A DNA stretch of 6,668 bases, taken from positions 1 through 6,668 of the forward strand of contig JAUUVJ010000230.1 of NCBI GenBank assembly GCA_030589605.1, written 5' to 3'. Each line of letters begins with the position of its first letter. The stretch's first letter is position 1. The DNA is from Candidatus Hodarchaeota archaeon. GTDB lineage: Archaea > Asgardarchaeota > Heimdallarchaeia > Hodarchaeales > Hodarchaeaceae. Shown here piece after piece: positions 1 to 5,835 of this stretch. The position numbers were made by a program, and so were the translations under genes. The notes below the pieces were generated by a model. It worked only from the letters and a program-made list of their open reading frames with translations. It had not been told where the DNA came from and did not search any database.

Positions 1-450
1 ATCCAAAACTGTTCCTGAACTAATCACTTCATGTGCCGGTTTGTTTGAAAATTTAAATGCAGCATATGCTAAAACATCAACAGGATTAGTTACAACTAAG
101 AAGATGGCATCAGGAGCAAATTTCATTATTTCAGGTATTATTTTGCGATATAATTCGACATTACTTTTAGCTAGATCGAGACGGGATTCCCCTGGTTTCC
201 GATTTCTGCCTGCAGTAATTACGACCAAATCCGAGTCATGAATGTCAGGATAATCTCCAGCGATTAATTCAACTGGTGCAATATATGGTGCTCCGTGAGA
301 TAAATCCATAACTTCTCCTTCAAGTCGTTTACGTGCAATATCAACCAGTACAATCTGACGGGTAATCCCCTTGATCGTAAGAGCATAAGCGTAGCGAGCA
401 CCTACATTTCCTGCTCCAATAATTGAAACTTTTGGTTTTAAAGAATTCAT
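1..450 (-). CDS. L-lactate/malate dehydrogenase, N-terminal part (runs off left edge)
   Basis: The reverse strand reads open for 150 codons from an ATG at 450 to the window edge. It is the NAD-binding half of a cytosolic LDH/MDH-family enzyme, which interconverts a 2-hydroxyacid and 2-oxoacid. Visible motifs are GAGNVG at residues 12-17 (Rossmann loop), Asp37 at the end of strand 2 (favours NAD over NADP), the active-site loop AGRNRKPGESRL at 80-91 including the family's catalytic-loop Arg90, TNPVD at 121-125, and SGTVLD at 145-150. The substrate-selecting position, Gln102 in Bacillus LDH, is Arg84 here, as in malate dehydrogenases, while GESRL and SGTVLD are LDH-like. Malate is therefore the likelier substrate, with lactate possible. 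The catalytic His and the C-terminal domain lie outside the window. A ribosome binding site AAAGGTG (457-463) sits 6 bases before the ATG and supports the start. Confidence 0.93.
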   Translation of the reverse strand, partial: MNSLKPKVSIIGAGNVGARYAYALTIKGITRQIVLVDIARKRLEGEVMDLSHGAPYIAPVELIAGDYPDIHDSDLVVITAGRNRKPGESRLDLAKSNVELYRKIIPEIMKFAPDAIFLVVTNPVDVLAYAAFKFSNKPAHEVISSGTVLD

Positions 451-487
451 TTTGACACCTTTTATTCAAGATAGCGTGAGTTTGATT

Positions 488-502
488 GATAAAAATATTT
501 AC
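488..502 (-). promoter_or_regulatory. TATA-like promoter of the lactate/malate dehydrogenase gene
   Basis: On the minus strand this reads as an A/T-only box (AAATATTTTTAT) about 40-50 bases before the ATG at 450. An archaeal start site some 25 bases downstream would fall near 465-470, just ahead of the ribosome binding site at 457-463, which gives a short leader. The placement fits; the assignment rests on base composition and spacing only. Confidence 0.4.
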
Positions 503-563
503 TAGGTATTTGGCAAAAAAAGCCAGTGAAAATGTCAACTAATACAATGATTAAATCTATTCT

Positions 564-575
564 GAATTGAAATTC
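564..575. promoter_or_regulatory. Palindrome GAATT-GA-AATTC, candidate operator copy 1
   Basis: A perfect inverted repeat with 5-base arms and a 2-base spacer. It lies upstream of both TATA-like boxes of this divergent region. The same GAATn-NN-nATTC pattern recurs at 1403-1414 and 3750-3761, also between genes. A regulator binding site is inferred from the recurrence; the regulator is unknown. Confidence 0.4.
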
Positions 576-687
576 GAATAAACTGAAAAAAAATTTGTTG
601 GAAATTTATAATTATTTTATCATAGTCTATTCATTGAAATATCCTAAAAAGAAATCTTCTTAGTGGGAAAGAGGTAAAATTAGTAGT

Positions 688-951
688 ATGAAAGAACAAG
701 TCATTGAGGCTATCACAAGTGGTTTAATCGGAAAATGGATTCATATTGATCCCAAATCCGCCTTAGCTAATTTAACCCCTAGTAATGCCAGAATAAAAAC
801 TCATAATGCAGCTCATTCATGTTGGGAACTTTTACATCATATCATCATTTGGTAAGATGCATTACTAGCTCAAATAAAGGGTGCATCTATCGATTGGATG
901 TCTCCTGTTTGTGCTCCACTAGGATTATCGTAGTAGGATGATCGATATTGG
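688..951 (+). pseudogene. DinB/YfiT-like protein remnant with in-frame stops
   Basis: From the ATG at 688 one frame reads 55 codons with the look of a DinB-superfamily four-helix protein: HSCWELLHHIIIW followed by a stop and then DALLAQIKGASIDW. In the family this stretch usually reads H-S-x-W-E-L-x-x-H-I-x-x-W-Q-D, with the His residues helping bind metal. The TAA at 853-855 sits exactly where Gln (CAA) is expected, so one base change explains it. Two adjacent TAG codons follow at 931-936, and more stops (TGA, TAG, TAA) come after 951, with no recognisable C-terminal half. Three clustered stops using two codons argue against recoding or a sequencing error. DinB-like proteins are often bacillithiol/mycothiol-related or stress-linked enzymes; this copy's original role cannot be told. 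The family call is from memory of the motif. Confidence 0.6.
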
Positions 952-1071
952 GTATGAGGTTAGATATAATGCTGTTTTAAGTTTTCCTTCCATTAGCTTT
1001 CGTTGTCTAGGATAAACAAACAAGAAAATCAAACTCCTTTAATTAAGCCTCTTTGGAATATTTATAGTTTT
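952..1071. other. Non-coding stretch between two gene remnants
   Basis: All frames are short and broken. I see no continuation of the DinB-like remnant on the plus strand, nor of the acyl-CoA synthetase remnant on the minus strand. It is probably sequence too decayed to recognise. Confidence 0.4.
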
Positions 1072-1341
1072 TCAATGTAAGTCTACAATTTCAAAAAACG
1101 GATAAGAGGAGAGATTGGAGACGTTCATCAAAAAAGTTTCAATCATCCAGTCGTTGTTGGAGGAATTTGCAAATGAAGGAAATAAGGTGGTGAATATCAA
1201 TTTAAAAAAAGGATAATTGGAATCATCTAAAATTTTATCAGGTTTTTTGTACCAGTGAAGTTTATCAGCTTCTCTACCCCAAAAAGCTTCTGGATTAGAA
1301 AGTGATAAAGCATGGGCTTCATTATAGGATTTATATTTCAT
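1072..1341 (-). pseudogene. Acetyl/propionyl-CoA synthetase N-terminal remnant
   Basis: The reading frame of 89 codons begins at an ATG at 1341. Its first 48 residues match the N-terminal domain of AMP-forming acetyl/propionyl-CoA synthetases: a Tyr-rich start, then SLSNPEAFWGREADKLHWYKK, then DKILDDSNYPFFK. In intact enzymes a W-F-x-G-G-x-x-N block and the Asp-Arg-His motif follow directly; here the remaining 41 residues show nothing of the family, and the other frames downstream do not recover it. Intact enzymes have about 620-660 residues, so over 90 percent, including the whole adenylation core, is missing. The enzyme would have activated a short-chain acid with ATP and CoA. A small unrelated functional protein cannot be excluded, but a truncated remnant is the simplest reading, especially beside another remnant. 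Confidence 0.65.
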
Positions 1342-1367
1342 ATTAAATACTCTCTTTTTCTAATATT

Positions 1368-1399
1368 AAGATATCTAAATACTAGTGAGATGATATCTT
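1368..1399. repeat. 8-base inverted repeat (AAGATATC/GATATCTT)
   Basis: The left arm is 1368-1375, the right arm 1392-1399, and the loop 16 bases. Both arms match perfectly. It sits 27-58 bases upstream of the acyl-CoA synthetase remnant's ATG, so it may have been an operator or hairpin for that gene. The AT-rich context makes chance formation possible. Confidence 0.35.
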
Positions 1400-1402
1400 G
1401 TT

Positions 1403-1414
1403 GAATATTTATTC
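1403..1414. promoter_or_regulatory. Palindrome GAATA-TT-TATTC, candidate operator copy 2
   Basis: A perfect inverted repeat with 5-base arms and a 2-base spacer, the same architecture as the sites at 564-575 and 3750-3761. It lies between the divergent acyl-CoA synthetase remnant and the metallophosphoesterase gene, closer to the remnant's start. Confidence 0.4.
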
Positions 1415-1499
1415 TGATCATATTTCTATGGAATTTTCTAATATTGGAAGACAGTATTTCTTCCATCGAAATTCTTTTCTAGCGTCTCTGAGACTGAAT

Positions 1500-1512
1500 G
1501 AATTAATTATTT
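1500..1512 (+). promoter_or_regulatory. TATA-like box of the metallophosphoesterase gene
   Basis: An A/T-only stretch (AATTAATTATTT core) lies about 65 bases before the TTG start at 1574. An archaeal start site about 25 bases downstream would fall inside the hairpin at 1511-1546. The evidence is position and composition only. Confidence 0.35.
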
Positions 1513-1546
1513 CAAATCAATCTCACTAGCTAAGGATTGATTTGAA
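1511..1546 (+). promoter_or_regulatory. 12-base-pair hairpin in the leader/promoter of the metallophosphoesterase gene
   Basis: The left arm TTCAAATCAATC (1511-1522) and right arm GATTGATTTGAA (1535-1546) are perfect reverse complements with a 12-base loop. In RNA a T-G wobble could extend the stem by one pair at each end. The element lies between the TATA-like box and the TTG start, 27 bases before it. It could be an operator covering the transcription start or a folded leader. No T-run follows, so it does not look like a terminator. Confidence 0.55.
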
Positions 1547-1573
1547 GTCTAAAAGAGACCGAGTCCGGCCACT

Positions 1574-2578
1574 TTGACAATCAAGTTAATTGCTTTATCC
1601 GATCTACATCAGGGTAATCCGATCTCTCTTCCTTCGGGAACAAAGATTATTTCACAAGAGGACTTAATTCAAAATATCATCGATCGAAACCCCAAACCTG
1701 ATGGAATATTGATAGCAGGAGACAATCAGGATTATATGTGGATTGAAGGGACTAATTCAAAGAGTATTTCAGAGGTAAAAAAACTCCTGAAAAAAGACCC
1801 CGTCTTTAATGCTTTAAATAAAGCTTCTTTTCCTGTAGTATTTGTATGGGGTAACACTGATATACTAGATTTTGAGAAAGAAGGGGCATTACAAAAATAT
1901 GATAATACTCCCTATACAGATGAACTAAGAACTTGGTTTTCAGATGAATTTACCAATCTTCACAATTGTCATATAAATACGAAATACATTGATAATTTAC
2001 CGATAATTGGATATGACGACGCTAATAAAACAATAGACCCCAGTGGAAAATGTTGGGAAGAACCACAGTTACTAGAGGGTCTTCTAAAACCTATTAAAGA
2101 TTTTGATACCAGTCAACGTAAAAAAGCTATCATTTTGACCCATACCGCCCCTAGAGGAATACTAGATTTCTCTAGCTTAGGTGATAAACATATTGGTTCT
2201 TTTTTTCTTCGTGAAATAATTGATGATTATCAACCTCTGCTATCGGTGTTTGGACATATACATTATTGTGGAGGCTATTCAGAATTCATAGGAAGAACTT
2301 TATGTTTAAATGTAAGCTCCTTTGGTTTAGCAGTTTCCCATGATATTTTATTTGGTCAAAGCGCGTTCGAGATTGAAATCGATGAAGAGGAAGATAAAGT
2401 CCTGTCAACAAAAATGATCGTTTCAAATTATCACTATGGCAAAAAGCAAAGAGCTTTTGTTGAGTATAGACAATGTCAAGCCTGTGGTAGATATTCACCT
2501 TTTGCTAGAAGACAATTTAAAATTTGTAGGATTTGTTTAGCTTCACGGCGAATGGAAAACAAACACACCCACACATGA
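1574..2578 (+). CDS. Metallophosphoesterase with C-terminal uS14-like zinc ribbon
   Basis: A 334-residue calcineurin-like phosphoesterase, predicted cytoplasmic with no signal peptide or membrane segment. All five metal-binding blocks are present: D10-x-H12, G49-D50, GNTD with Asn94, THTAP with His190, and GHIH with His228 and His230. The family uses two metal ions to hydrolyse phosphomonoesters or diesters; the substrate here cannot be predicted. After the fold ends (about residue 285) comes a basic tail with C301-x2-C304 and C318-x2-C321, built like a zinc ribbon. Its CGR...CRICL pattern resembles ribosomal protein uS14, hinting at binding to RNA or a nucleic-acid-bound partner. TTG at 1574 is the only plausible start: an in-frame TAA lies at 1550-1552 and the first catalytic motif begins at residue 10. 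No strong ribosome binding site is seen. It converges on the next gene with a gap of 5 bases. Confidence 0.9.
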   Translation: MTIKLIALSDLHQGNPISLPSGTKIISQEDLIQNIIDRNPKPDGILIAGDNQDYMWIEGTNSKSISEVKKLLKKDPVFNALNKASFPVVFVWGNTDILDFEKEGALQKYDNTPYTDELRTWFSDEFTNLHNCHINTKYIDNLPIIGYDDANKTIDPSGKCWEEPQLLEGLLKPIKDFDTSQRKKAIILTHTAPRGILDFSSLGDKHIGSFFLREIIDDYQPLLSVFGHIHYCGGYSEFIGRTLCLNVSSFGLAVSHDILFGQSAFEIEIDEEEDKVLSTKMIVSNYHYGKKQRAFVEYRQCQACGRYSPFARRQFKICRICLASRRMENKHTHT

Positions 2579-2583
2579 CCATA

Positions 2584-3669
2584 CTAACTGAACGAATAGG
2601 AGTTTAATCCTAATTCACCCTTCATATATTTTAAATCCTCGAGAATTGATGAATTAATTGGAATTCCAGATTTTAATCTCTCTAATTCCATCTCATACTC
2701 TTTTTCTCCAGCAGTGTATATCCTATTCTGTCCTGGTGCTTTTTTTGAACTACGTAGTTCTCTAACAATGTTTCCTGCAATTTTTGTGAATATTGGAAGA
2801 GGTAAAAAAGCTTCAACATTGATTGCAAGGAAAAAGTGACCCAACTTGTATCCTTTATCTAATGTCAAATCTTTCAAAAAAGGACCTTTAGATAAGGCAG
2901 CAGAAAAAATTTCTACTGCTGTAGCAAATCCATATCCTTTATACCCTGCTAAAATCTCTCCAAGACCACCCAATGGAAGTAAAGCAGCTTTTCCATCAAT
3001 TAACGCTTTTAAGATTGTAGGACTATCTGTAACCAATGCACCTTTCTCATCTATTACCATACCTTCCGGAAGTGGGGACTTTGTACGTGATTTCACTTCG
3101 ATTTTTCCTCTTTGGGTAATAGATGTGGCAGCATCAAAAAGAAAAGGAAAAGTTTCATCTGTAGGAATACCTATTGTTAATGGATTCGTTCCTAGCATTG
3201 GTTCTACACCAAATGTTGGTGCAATTGAAGGTCTTGCATTCGTGCATGTGATCCCAATCATGCCTGCGTTAGTTGCCATTTGTGAATAGTACCCCGCTAT
3301 CCCAAAATGAGTAGAATTACCAACCGCAACGGCACCTGTTCCATATTTTTTTGCCTTCTTTATCGCAAGTTCCATTCCACGGTACGCAGCTACATGACCC
3401 ATACCATGACCAGCATCAATTCTAGCAGTAGTTTTAGTCTCCTGTTCAATAGTTAATTTAGTTACTGGAGATTGAATTTCTGCTAATATTCGGTCGTAGT
3501 ACATTTTTAAACGTTGTACACCATGACTTTCTATTCCTCTGAGATCACTAGTTATTAATACATCAGAACAAATTTGAGCATCTTCTTGTGGTACCCCACA
3601 TTTTATAAAAACATCTTTCATAAAGGTTTTCAATGTGTTTACATCAATTATAGTCTCTTTTTCGCTCAT
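2584..3669 (-). CDS. Ldh2/YlbC-family NAD(P)-dependent oxidoreductase (malate/lactate/sulfolactate dehydrogenase-like)
   Basis: This 361-residue protein is full length for the family (about 330-360), which is unrelated in fold to the classical LDH at 1-450. Recognisable blocks are SDLRGIESHGVQRL at 41-54 with the conserved His49, GHGMGH at 87-92, HFGIAGYY at 121-128, GTNPL at 160-164, DAATS and RGKIE at 179-191, PLGG at 232-235, KGYGFA at 244-249 and GHFFLAI at 277-283. Members reduce or oxidise malate, lactate, sulfolactate, ureidoglycolate, 2,3-diketogulonate, or cyclic and N-methyl imines; the sequence alone does not choose between them. The ATG at 3669 is supported by AAGGGAT (3674-3680). 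The gene is divergent from the cysteine hydrolase, and its 3' end almost meets the metallophosphoesterase end. It ends in TAG. No lesion is visible. Confidence 0.93.
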   Translation of the reverse strand: MSEKETIIDVNTLKTFMKDVFIKCGVPQEDAQICSDVLITSDLRGIESHGVQRLKMYYDRILAEIQSPVTKLTIEQETKTTARIDAGHGMGHVAAYRGMELAIKKAKKYGTGAVAVGNSTHFGIAGYYSQMATNAGMIGITCTNARPSIAPTFGVEPMLGTNPLTIGIPTDETFPFLFDAATSITQRGKIEVKSRTKSPLPEGMVIDEKGALVTDSPTILKALIDGKAALLPLGGLGEILAGYKGYGFATAVEIFSAALSKGPFLKDLTLDKGYKLGHFFLAINVEAFLPLPIFTKIAGNIVRELRSSKKAPGQNRIYTAGEKEYEMELERLKSGIPINSSILEDLKYMKGELGLNSYSFS

Positions 3670-3716
3670 AATTATCCCTTTAGATTACTTATTTTGATTC
3701 TTTTACAATGTAAATG

Positions 3717-3728
3717 AAAAAATATAGT
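3717..3728 (-). promoter_or_regulatory. TATA-like box of the Ldh2-family gene
   Basis: On the minus strand it reads ACTATATTTTTT, about 48-59 bases before the ATG at 3669. The implied start site near 3695-3700 would leave a leader of about 30 bases that includes the AAGGGAT ribosome binding site. A second box, CTTAATATAA, a few bases further upstream is an alternative. Confidence 0.33.
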
Positions 3729-3748
3729 CTTATATTAAGGACTAATTT

Positions 3749-3762
3749 AGAATGAACATTCT
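3749..3762. promoter_or_regulatory. Palindrome AGAATG-AA-CATTCT, candidate operator copy 3
   Basis: A perfect inverted repeat with 6-base arms and a 2-base spacer, the best of the three copies. It lies in the middle of the divergent region, about 20-25 bases beyond each putative TATA box, so a bound regulator could act on both genes. Confidence 0.45.
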
Positions 3763-3852
3763 TATTAAGTTGCCTTCTAACAAAGATTTTTATCCTTCAA
3801 TAAGTAATTCTTTTCTAAAGCTATCTTAAACAGGATTAAGGATGTTATTGGA

Positions 3853-4376
3853 TTGAAAAATTCAGCTTTATTAATTATAGACATGCAATTAGGAAATTTT
3901 ACTGGATCTGATCCAATCTTTAAAGGTGAGGAATTGCTTGATTCAGTGGGGAAAATCCTTCAAAAATTCCGTTCTTTTGGGTTTCCTATTATTTATATTC
4001 AAAATATGGGAACTAAAGGAGATCCAGATGAACCTGGTACTCAAGGATGGCAAATTCATCCTTCTATTTCTCCATTAGATAATGAAATCACTATCCAAAA
4101 AACTTCTCCAGATTCATTTAATAAAACTGAGCTAAAAAAAAACTAATTGCACTCAATATTGACCATCTTTATATTATAGGATTACAAACCGAATACTGTA
4201 TTGATACCACAGTCAGACGGGCATATAGTTATGATTATAAAGTTACTTTGATAGAAGACGCACATAGTACGTGGGATTCCCATGATTTAAAAGCTAGTCA
4301 AATCATAGATCACCATAATAGTGTATTAGGTAGCTGTTTTGCTGAAAAAAAGAAATTAAATGAAATTGAATTATAA
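3853..4376 (+). CDS. Isochorismatase-family cysteine hydrolase, split by a -1 frameshift
   Basis: Two overlapping frames together encode one complete isochorismatase/nicotinamidase-type hydrolase. Frame one starts at TTG 3853 (ribosome binding site AAGGATG at 3838-3844) and gives 97 residues with Asp10 in LLIIDMQ and Lys83 in IQKTSPDSF, then stops at 4144-4146. The second frame resumes at the run of nine A and continues to TAA 4374-4376 with GLQTEYCIDTT, holding the nucleophile Cys116, then EDAHSTWDS. Joined by a -1 shift, the product is 174 residues, normal for the family, with the whole Asp-Lys-Cys triad. Such enzymes cleave amide or vinyl-ether bonds; the substrate is unknown. It converges on the MttB gene, ending 10 bases from it. 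The break may be a sequencing error, a recent mutation, or a used slippage site; conservation of the downstream half suggests the lesion is recent or bypassed. Confidence 0.85.
4133..4146 (+). other. Slippery A9 run with A_AAA_AAC heptamer and adjacent stop
   Basis: In the upstream frame the codons read CTA AAA AAA AAC TAA, so the zero frame contains a canonical -1 slippery heptamer, A_AAA_AAC, followed at once by the stop. Slipping back one base restores the frame for the hydrolase's C-terminal half (Leu-Ile-Ala-Leu onward). I see no strong hairpin just downstream. Nine consecutive A is also long enough for RNA polymerase slippage or a miscounted homopolymer. Confidence 0.6.
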
Positions 4377-4386
4377 TCTGCTTAGT

Positions 4387-5829
4387 TTAAGATAAGTTAT
4401 TAAGAGCAATTCTATCCAACTCATTCTTTAAATTATTATCAATCTCTATTCTTTGTGGTTTTTGGCAAAGAACTTTTGCTATTTCTTTTGCTCTTTGTCG
4501 TGCTGAACTAGATCCCTTAGATTTCCACTGATCACGTGTTTCTCTATTTGTTACTTGTTGGCCACCAATAGGTTTGGAAAAATATAATTCTTTTCGGAAA
4601 AGAGATAATGTACTAGAATGTGATAGCAGAGACAGTCTTTCATCGTAATCACTAAGAATATCTTTCGCAAAAGGCTCACCATAATCAGTTATTCCTCCGA
4701 GTAAACGATGAACCATACCTGCGATTTCATTATCAATCACAACTTTTTCAAAGGATTGAGTCGATTCAAAGTCAAGCATACCAGGACCAGAAATCATATT
4801 TATACCAGTTAGTCCTGCTAATACTGCACCCATTCCAGCTTCGTAACCAGCTTGGGCATCAGGTACTTTTGAATCGGATAGAGCCATATAGGCATGTGTT
4901 GGTAATCCTAAATATTTTCCAATCTGAGAATCTGCAATGTTTATCATCATTGTTTCAATAGCGCCCATTGGAGTTGTTCCATGTTTCATATCAAACACGG
5001 CTGGAGATCCTCCCCATATGATAGGGGCATTTCTTTTCGCTAATTGTGTTATCACAAGACCAGCTAAACACTCTGCAGCGTGTTGAGTAACACATCCAAT
5101 TAATGTTATAGGAGCTGTTGATCCTGCAAGTGGCATCGAGACAAATTCAGAGGGAATTCCACTCTTTGCAGCATCAATCAGTGATTGAGTAGTTAAATCT
5201 GACCACATAAGGGGAGGGGATGGACAGGCATCAAAAATTGCAAGAGGTTTGGCTGCAAGCTTTTCAGCAGATGTTCGTGTTGTTTCTAAGAGTTGTCGCA
5301 TGACTGAAAAACTTTCACTTGTGAATGTTCCAGTAACCACGGGTTTAGAGGAATGAAGTAATGCTAAATAGAGTCTATGCCAATCTTGTGCTGAACTCGG
5401 AACGTTTGAATATACTAGTGAAGTACTTTGCGCAACATAATTATCTAAATGATCAACAATCTTTGTAAAATTAATATAATCCTCAGATAAAGCCTCTCGT
5501 ATATTTCCTGTCGTTAAATCCTGAATAAAGATTGCAGCTGATCCAGGATCAAAATGGATATTGTCTTTTGATAAATTAGCAACCTCTTTCCCTTGTCGAT
5601 CAAACAGTTTAATTTCGGATGGAGGGTAAGTTTTTAGTTTATTAATCAAATCTTCAGGTATGTAGTACTTGGATTCGTTATTAGATACTCCCTGTTCCTG
5701 AAGTAATGTTTGAGCTTCTTTATTTTCAATCATAATTCCTTGAGTACTGAGAATATCCATCGCTTCGGATAAAATCTTTTTTTTATACTCATCAGTCAAT
5801 AGTTCTACTTTTGGTCTAAAAATTGTCAA
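4387..5829 (-). CDS. MttB-superfamily methyltransferase, non-pyrrolysine
   Basis: A 480-residue TIM-barrel methyltransferase related to trimethylamine:corrinoid methyltransferase MttB (about 495 residues). Recognisable stretches are SAMDIL-like helix residues 21-27, HFDPGSAAIF at 92-101, PLAGSTAPITLIG at 233-245, IIWGGSPAVFDM at 270-281, and SDSKVPDAQAGYE at 318-330 near the C-terminal part of the barrel. There is no in-frame TAG: the frame is unbroken, so it belongs to the large pyrrolysine-free branch, whose characterised members (MtgB, MtpB, MtcB, MtyB) demethylate glycine betaine, proline betaine, carnitine or gamma-butyrobetaine onto a corrinoid protein. The substrate is not predictable here. 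It starts at TTG 5829 with GAAGG (5839-5843) overlapping the end of the upstream methyltransferase gene, only 6 bases away, so the two are likely one transcript and translationally coupled. No corrinoid protein is in the window. Confidence 0.92.
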   Translation of the reverse strand: MTIFRPKVELLTDEYKKKILSEAMDILSTQGIMIENKEAQTLLQEQGVSNNESKYYIPEDLINKLKTYPPSEIKLFDRQGKEVANLSKDNIHFDPGSAAIFIQDLTTGNIREALSEDYINFTKIVDHLDNYVAQSTSLVYSNVPSSAQDWHRLYLALLHSSKPVVTGTFTSESFSVMRQLLETTRTSAEKLAAKPLAIFDACPSPPLMWSDLTTQSLIDAAKSGIPSEFVSMPLAGSTAPITLIGCVTQHAAECLAGLVITQLAKRNAPIIWGGSPAVFDMKHGTTPMGAIETMMINIADSQIGKYLGLPTHAYMALSDSKVPDAQAGYEAGMGAVLAGLTGINMISGPGMLDFESTQSFEKVVIDNEIAGMVHRLLGGITDYGEPFAKDILSDYDERLSLLSHSSTLSLFRKELYFSKPIGGQQVTNRETRDQWKSKGSSSARQRAKEIAKVLCQKPQRIEIDNNLKNELDRIALNNLS

Positions 5830-5835
5830 ATTTAA

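Larger units (their letters stand above)
451..687. other. Intergenic region between divergent dehydrogenase gene and DinB-like remnant
   Basis: No gene is visible. The region holds the dehydrogenase leader and promoter on the left, a 12-base palindrome at 564-575, and a second A/T-rich box on the plus strand at 604-620 (TTTATAAT core) that could have served the DinB-like remnant starting at 688. A purine-rich GAGGT at 671-675 may be the remnant's old ribosome binding site. Confidence 0.5.
1382..1529. repeat. Distant 10-base inverted repeat pair bounding 148 bases
   Basis: CTAGTGAGAT at 1382-1391 is the exact reverse complement of 1520-1529. The pair bounds a 148-base non-coding segment, the size and shape of a miniature inverted-repeat element, but I see no clear target-site duplication and no transposase remnant. 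Chance pairing cannot be excluded. Confidence 0.25.
1342..1573. other. Intergenic region upstream of the metallophosphoesterase gene
   Basis: There is no gene here. It contains several inverted repeats (1368-1399, 1403-1414, 1382-1391 paired with 1520-1529, and 1511-1546), a TATA-like box at 1500-1512 for the gene on the right, and a small GC-rich patch at 1559-1570 that stands out from the AT-rich surroundings. On the minus strand an A/T-rich box near 1361-1370 may have been the promoter of the acyl-CoA synthetase remnant. Confidence 0.5.
3670..3852. other. Divergent intergenic region between oxidoreductase and cysteine hydrolase genes
   Basis: No gene is present. It holds a minus-strand TATA-like box (3717-3728), the palindrome at 3749-3762 in the centre, a weak plus-strand A/T-rich box at 3785-3794, and the ribosome binding site AAGGATG (3838-3844) that sets the TTG start at 3853. 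Confidence 0.5.

Noticed and set aside
41..241. Plus-strand open frame of 66 codons
   Set aside because: It is antisense to the lactate/malate dehydrogenase whose motifs are unmistakable on the minus strand.
853..936. In-frame TAA and TAG codons in the DinB-like gene as possible recoding (for example pyrrolysine at TAG)
   Set aside because: Two different stop codons, more stops in every frame downstream, normal use of TAG to end the gene at 2584, and no TAG inside the MttB gene all argue for simple decay.
1072..1341. 89-codon frame as an intact small gene
   Set aside because: Its first half is clearly the start of a much larger enzyme family and the second half has no recognisable continuation, so a truncated remnant is preferred.
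1511..1546. Hairpin as a Rho-independent terminator
   Set aside because: No T-run follows the right arm, the stem is AT-rich, and no intact gene ends upstream on that strand.
1555..1576. GC-rich patch ending CGAGTCCGGCCAC that resembles the 3' end of a tRNA (T-arm plus acceptor)
   Set aside because: No matching acceptor 5' strand, D-arm or anticodon arm is found in the 75 bases upstream, and the T-loop start TTC is not there; at best it is a tRNA fragment, so it is not annotated.
2846..3289. Open frame of 147 codons on the plus strand
   Set aside because: It lies entirely antisense to the well-conserved Ldh2-family gene, has no family resemblance, and is a shadow of that gene's codon pattern.
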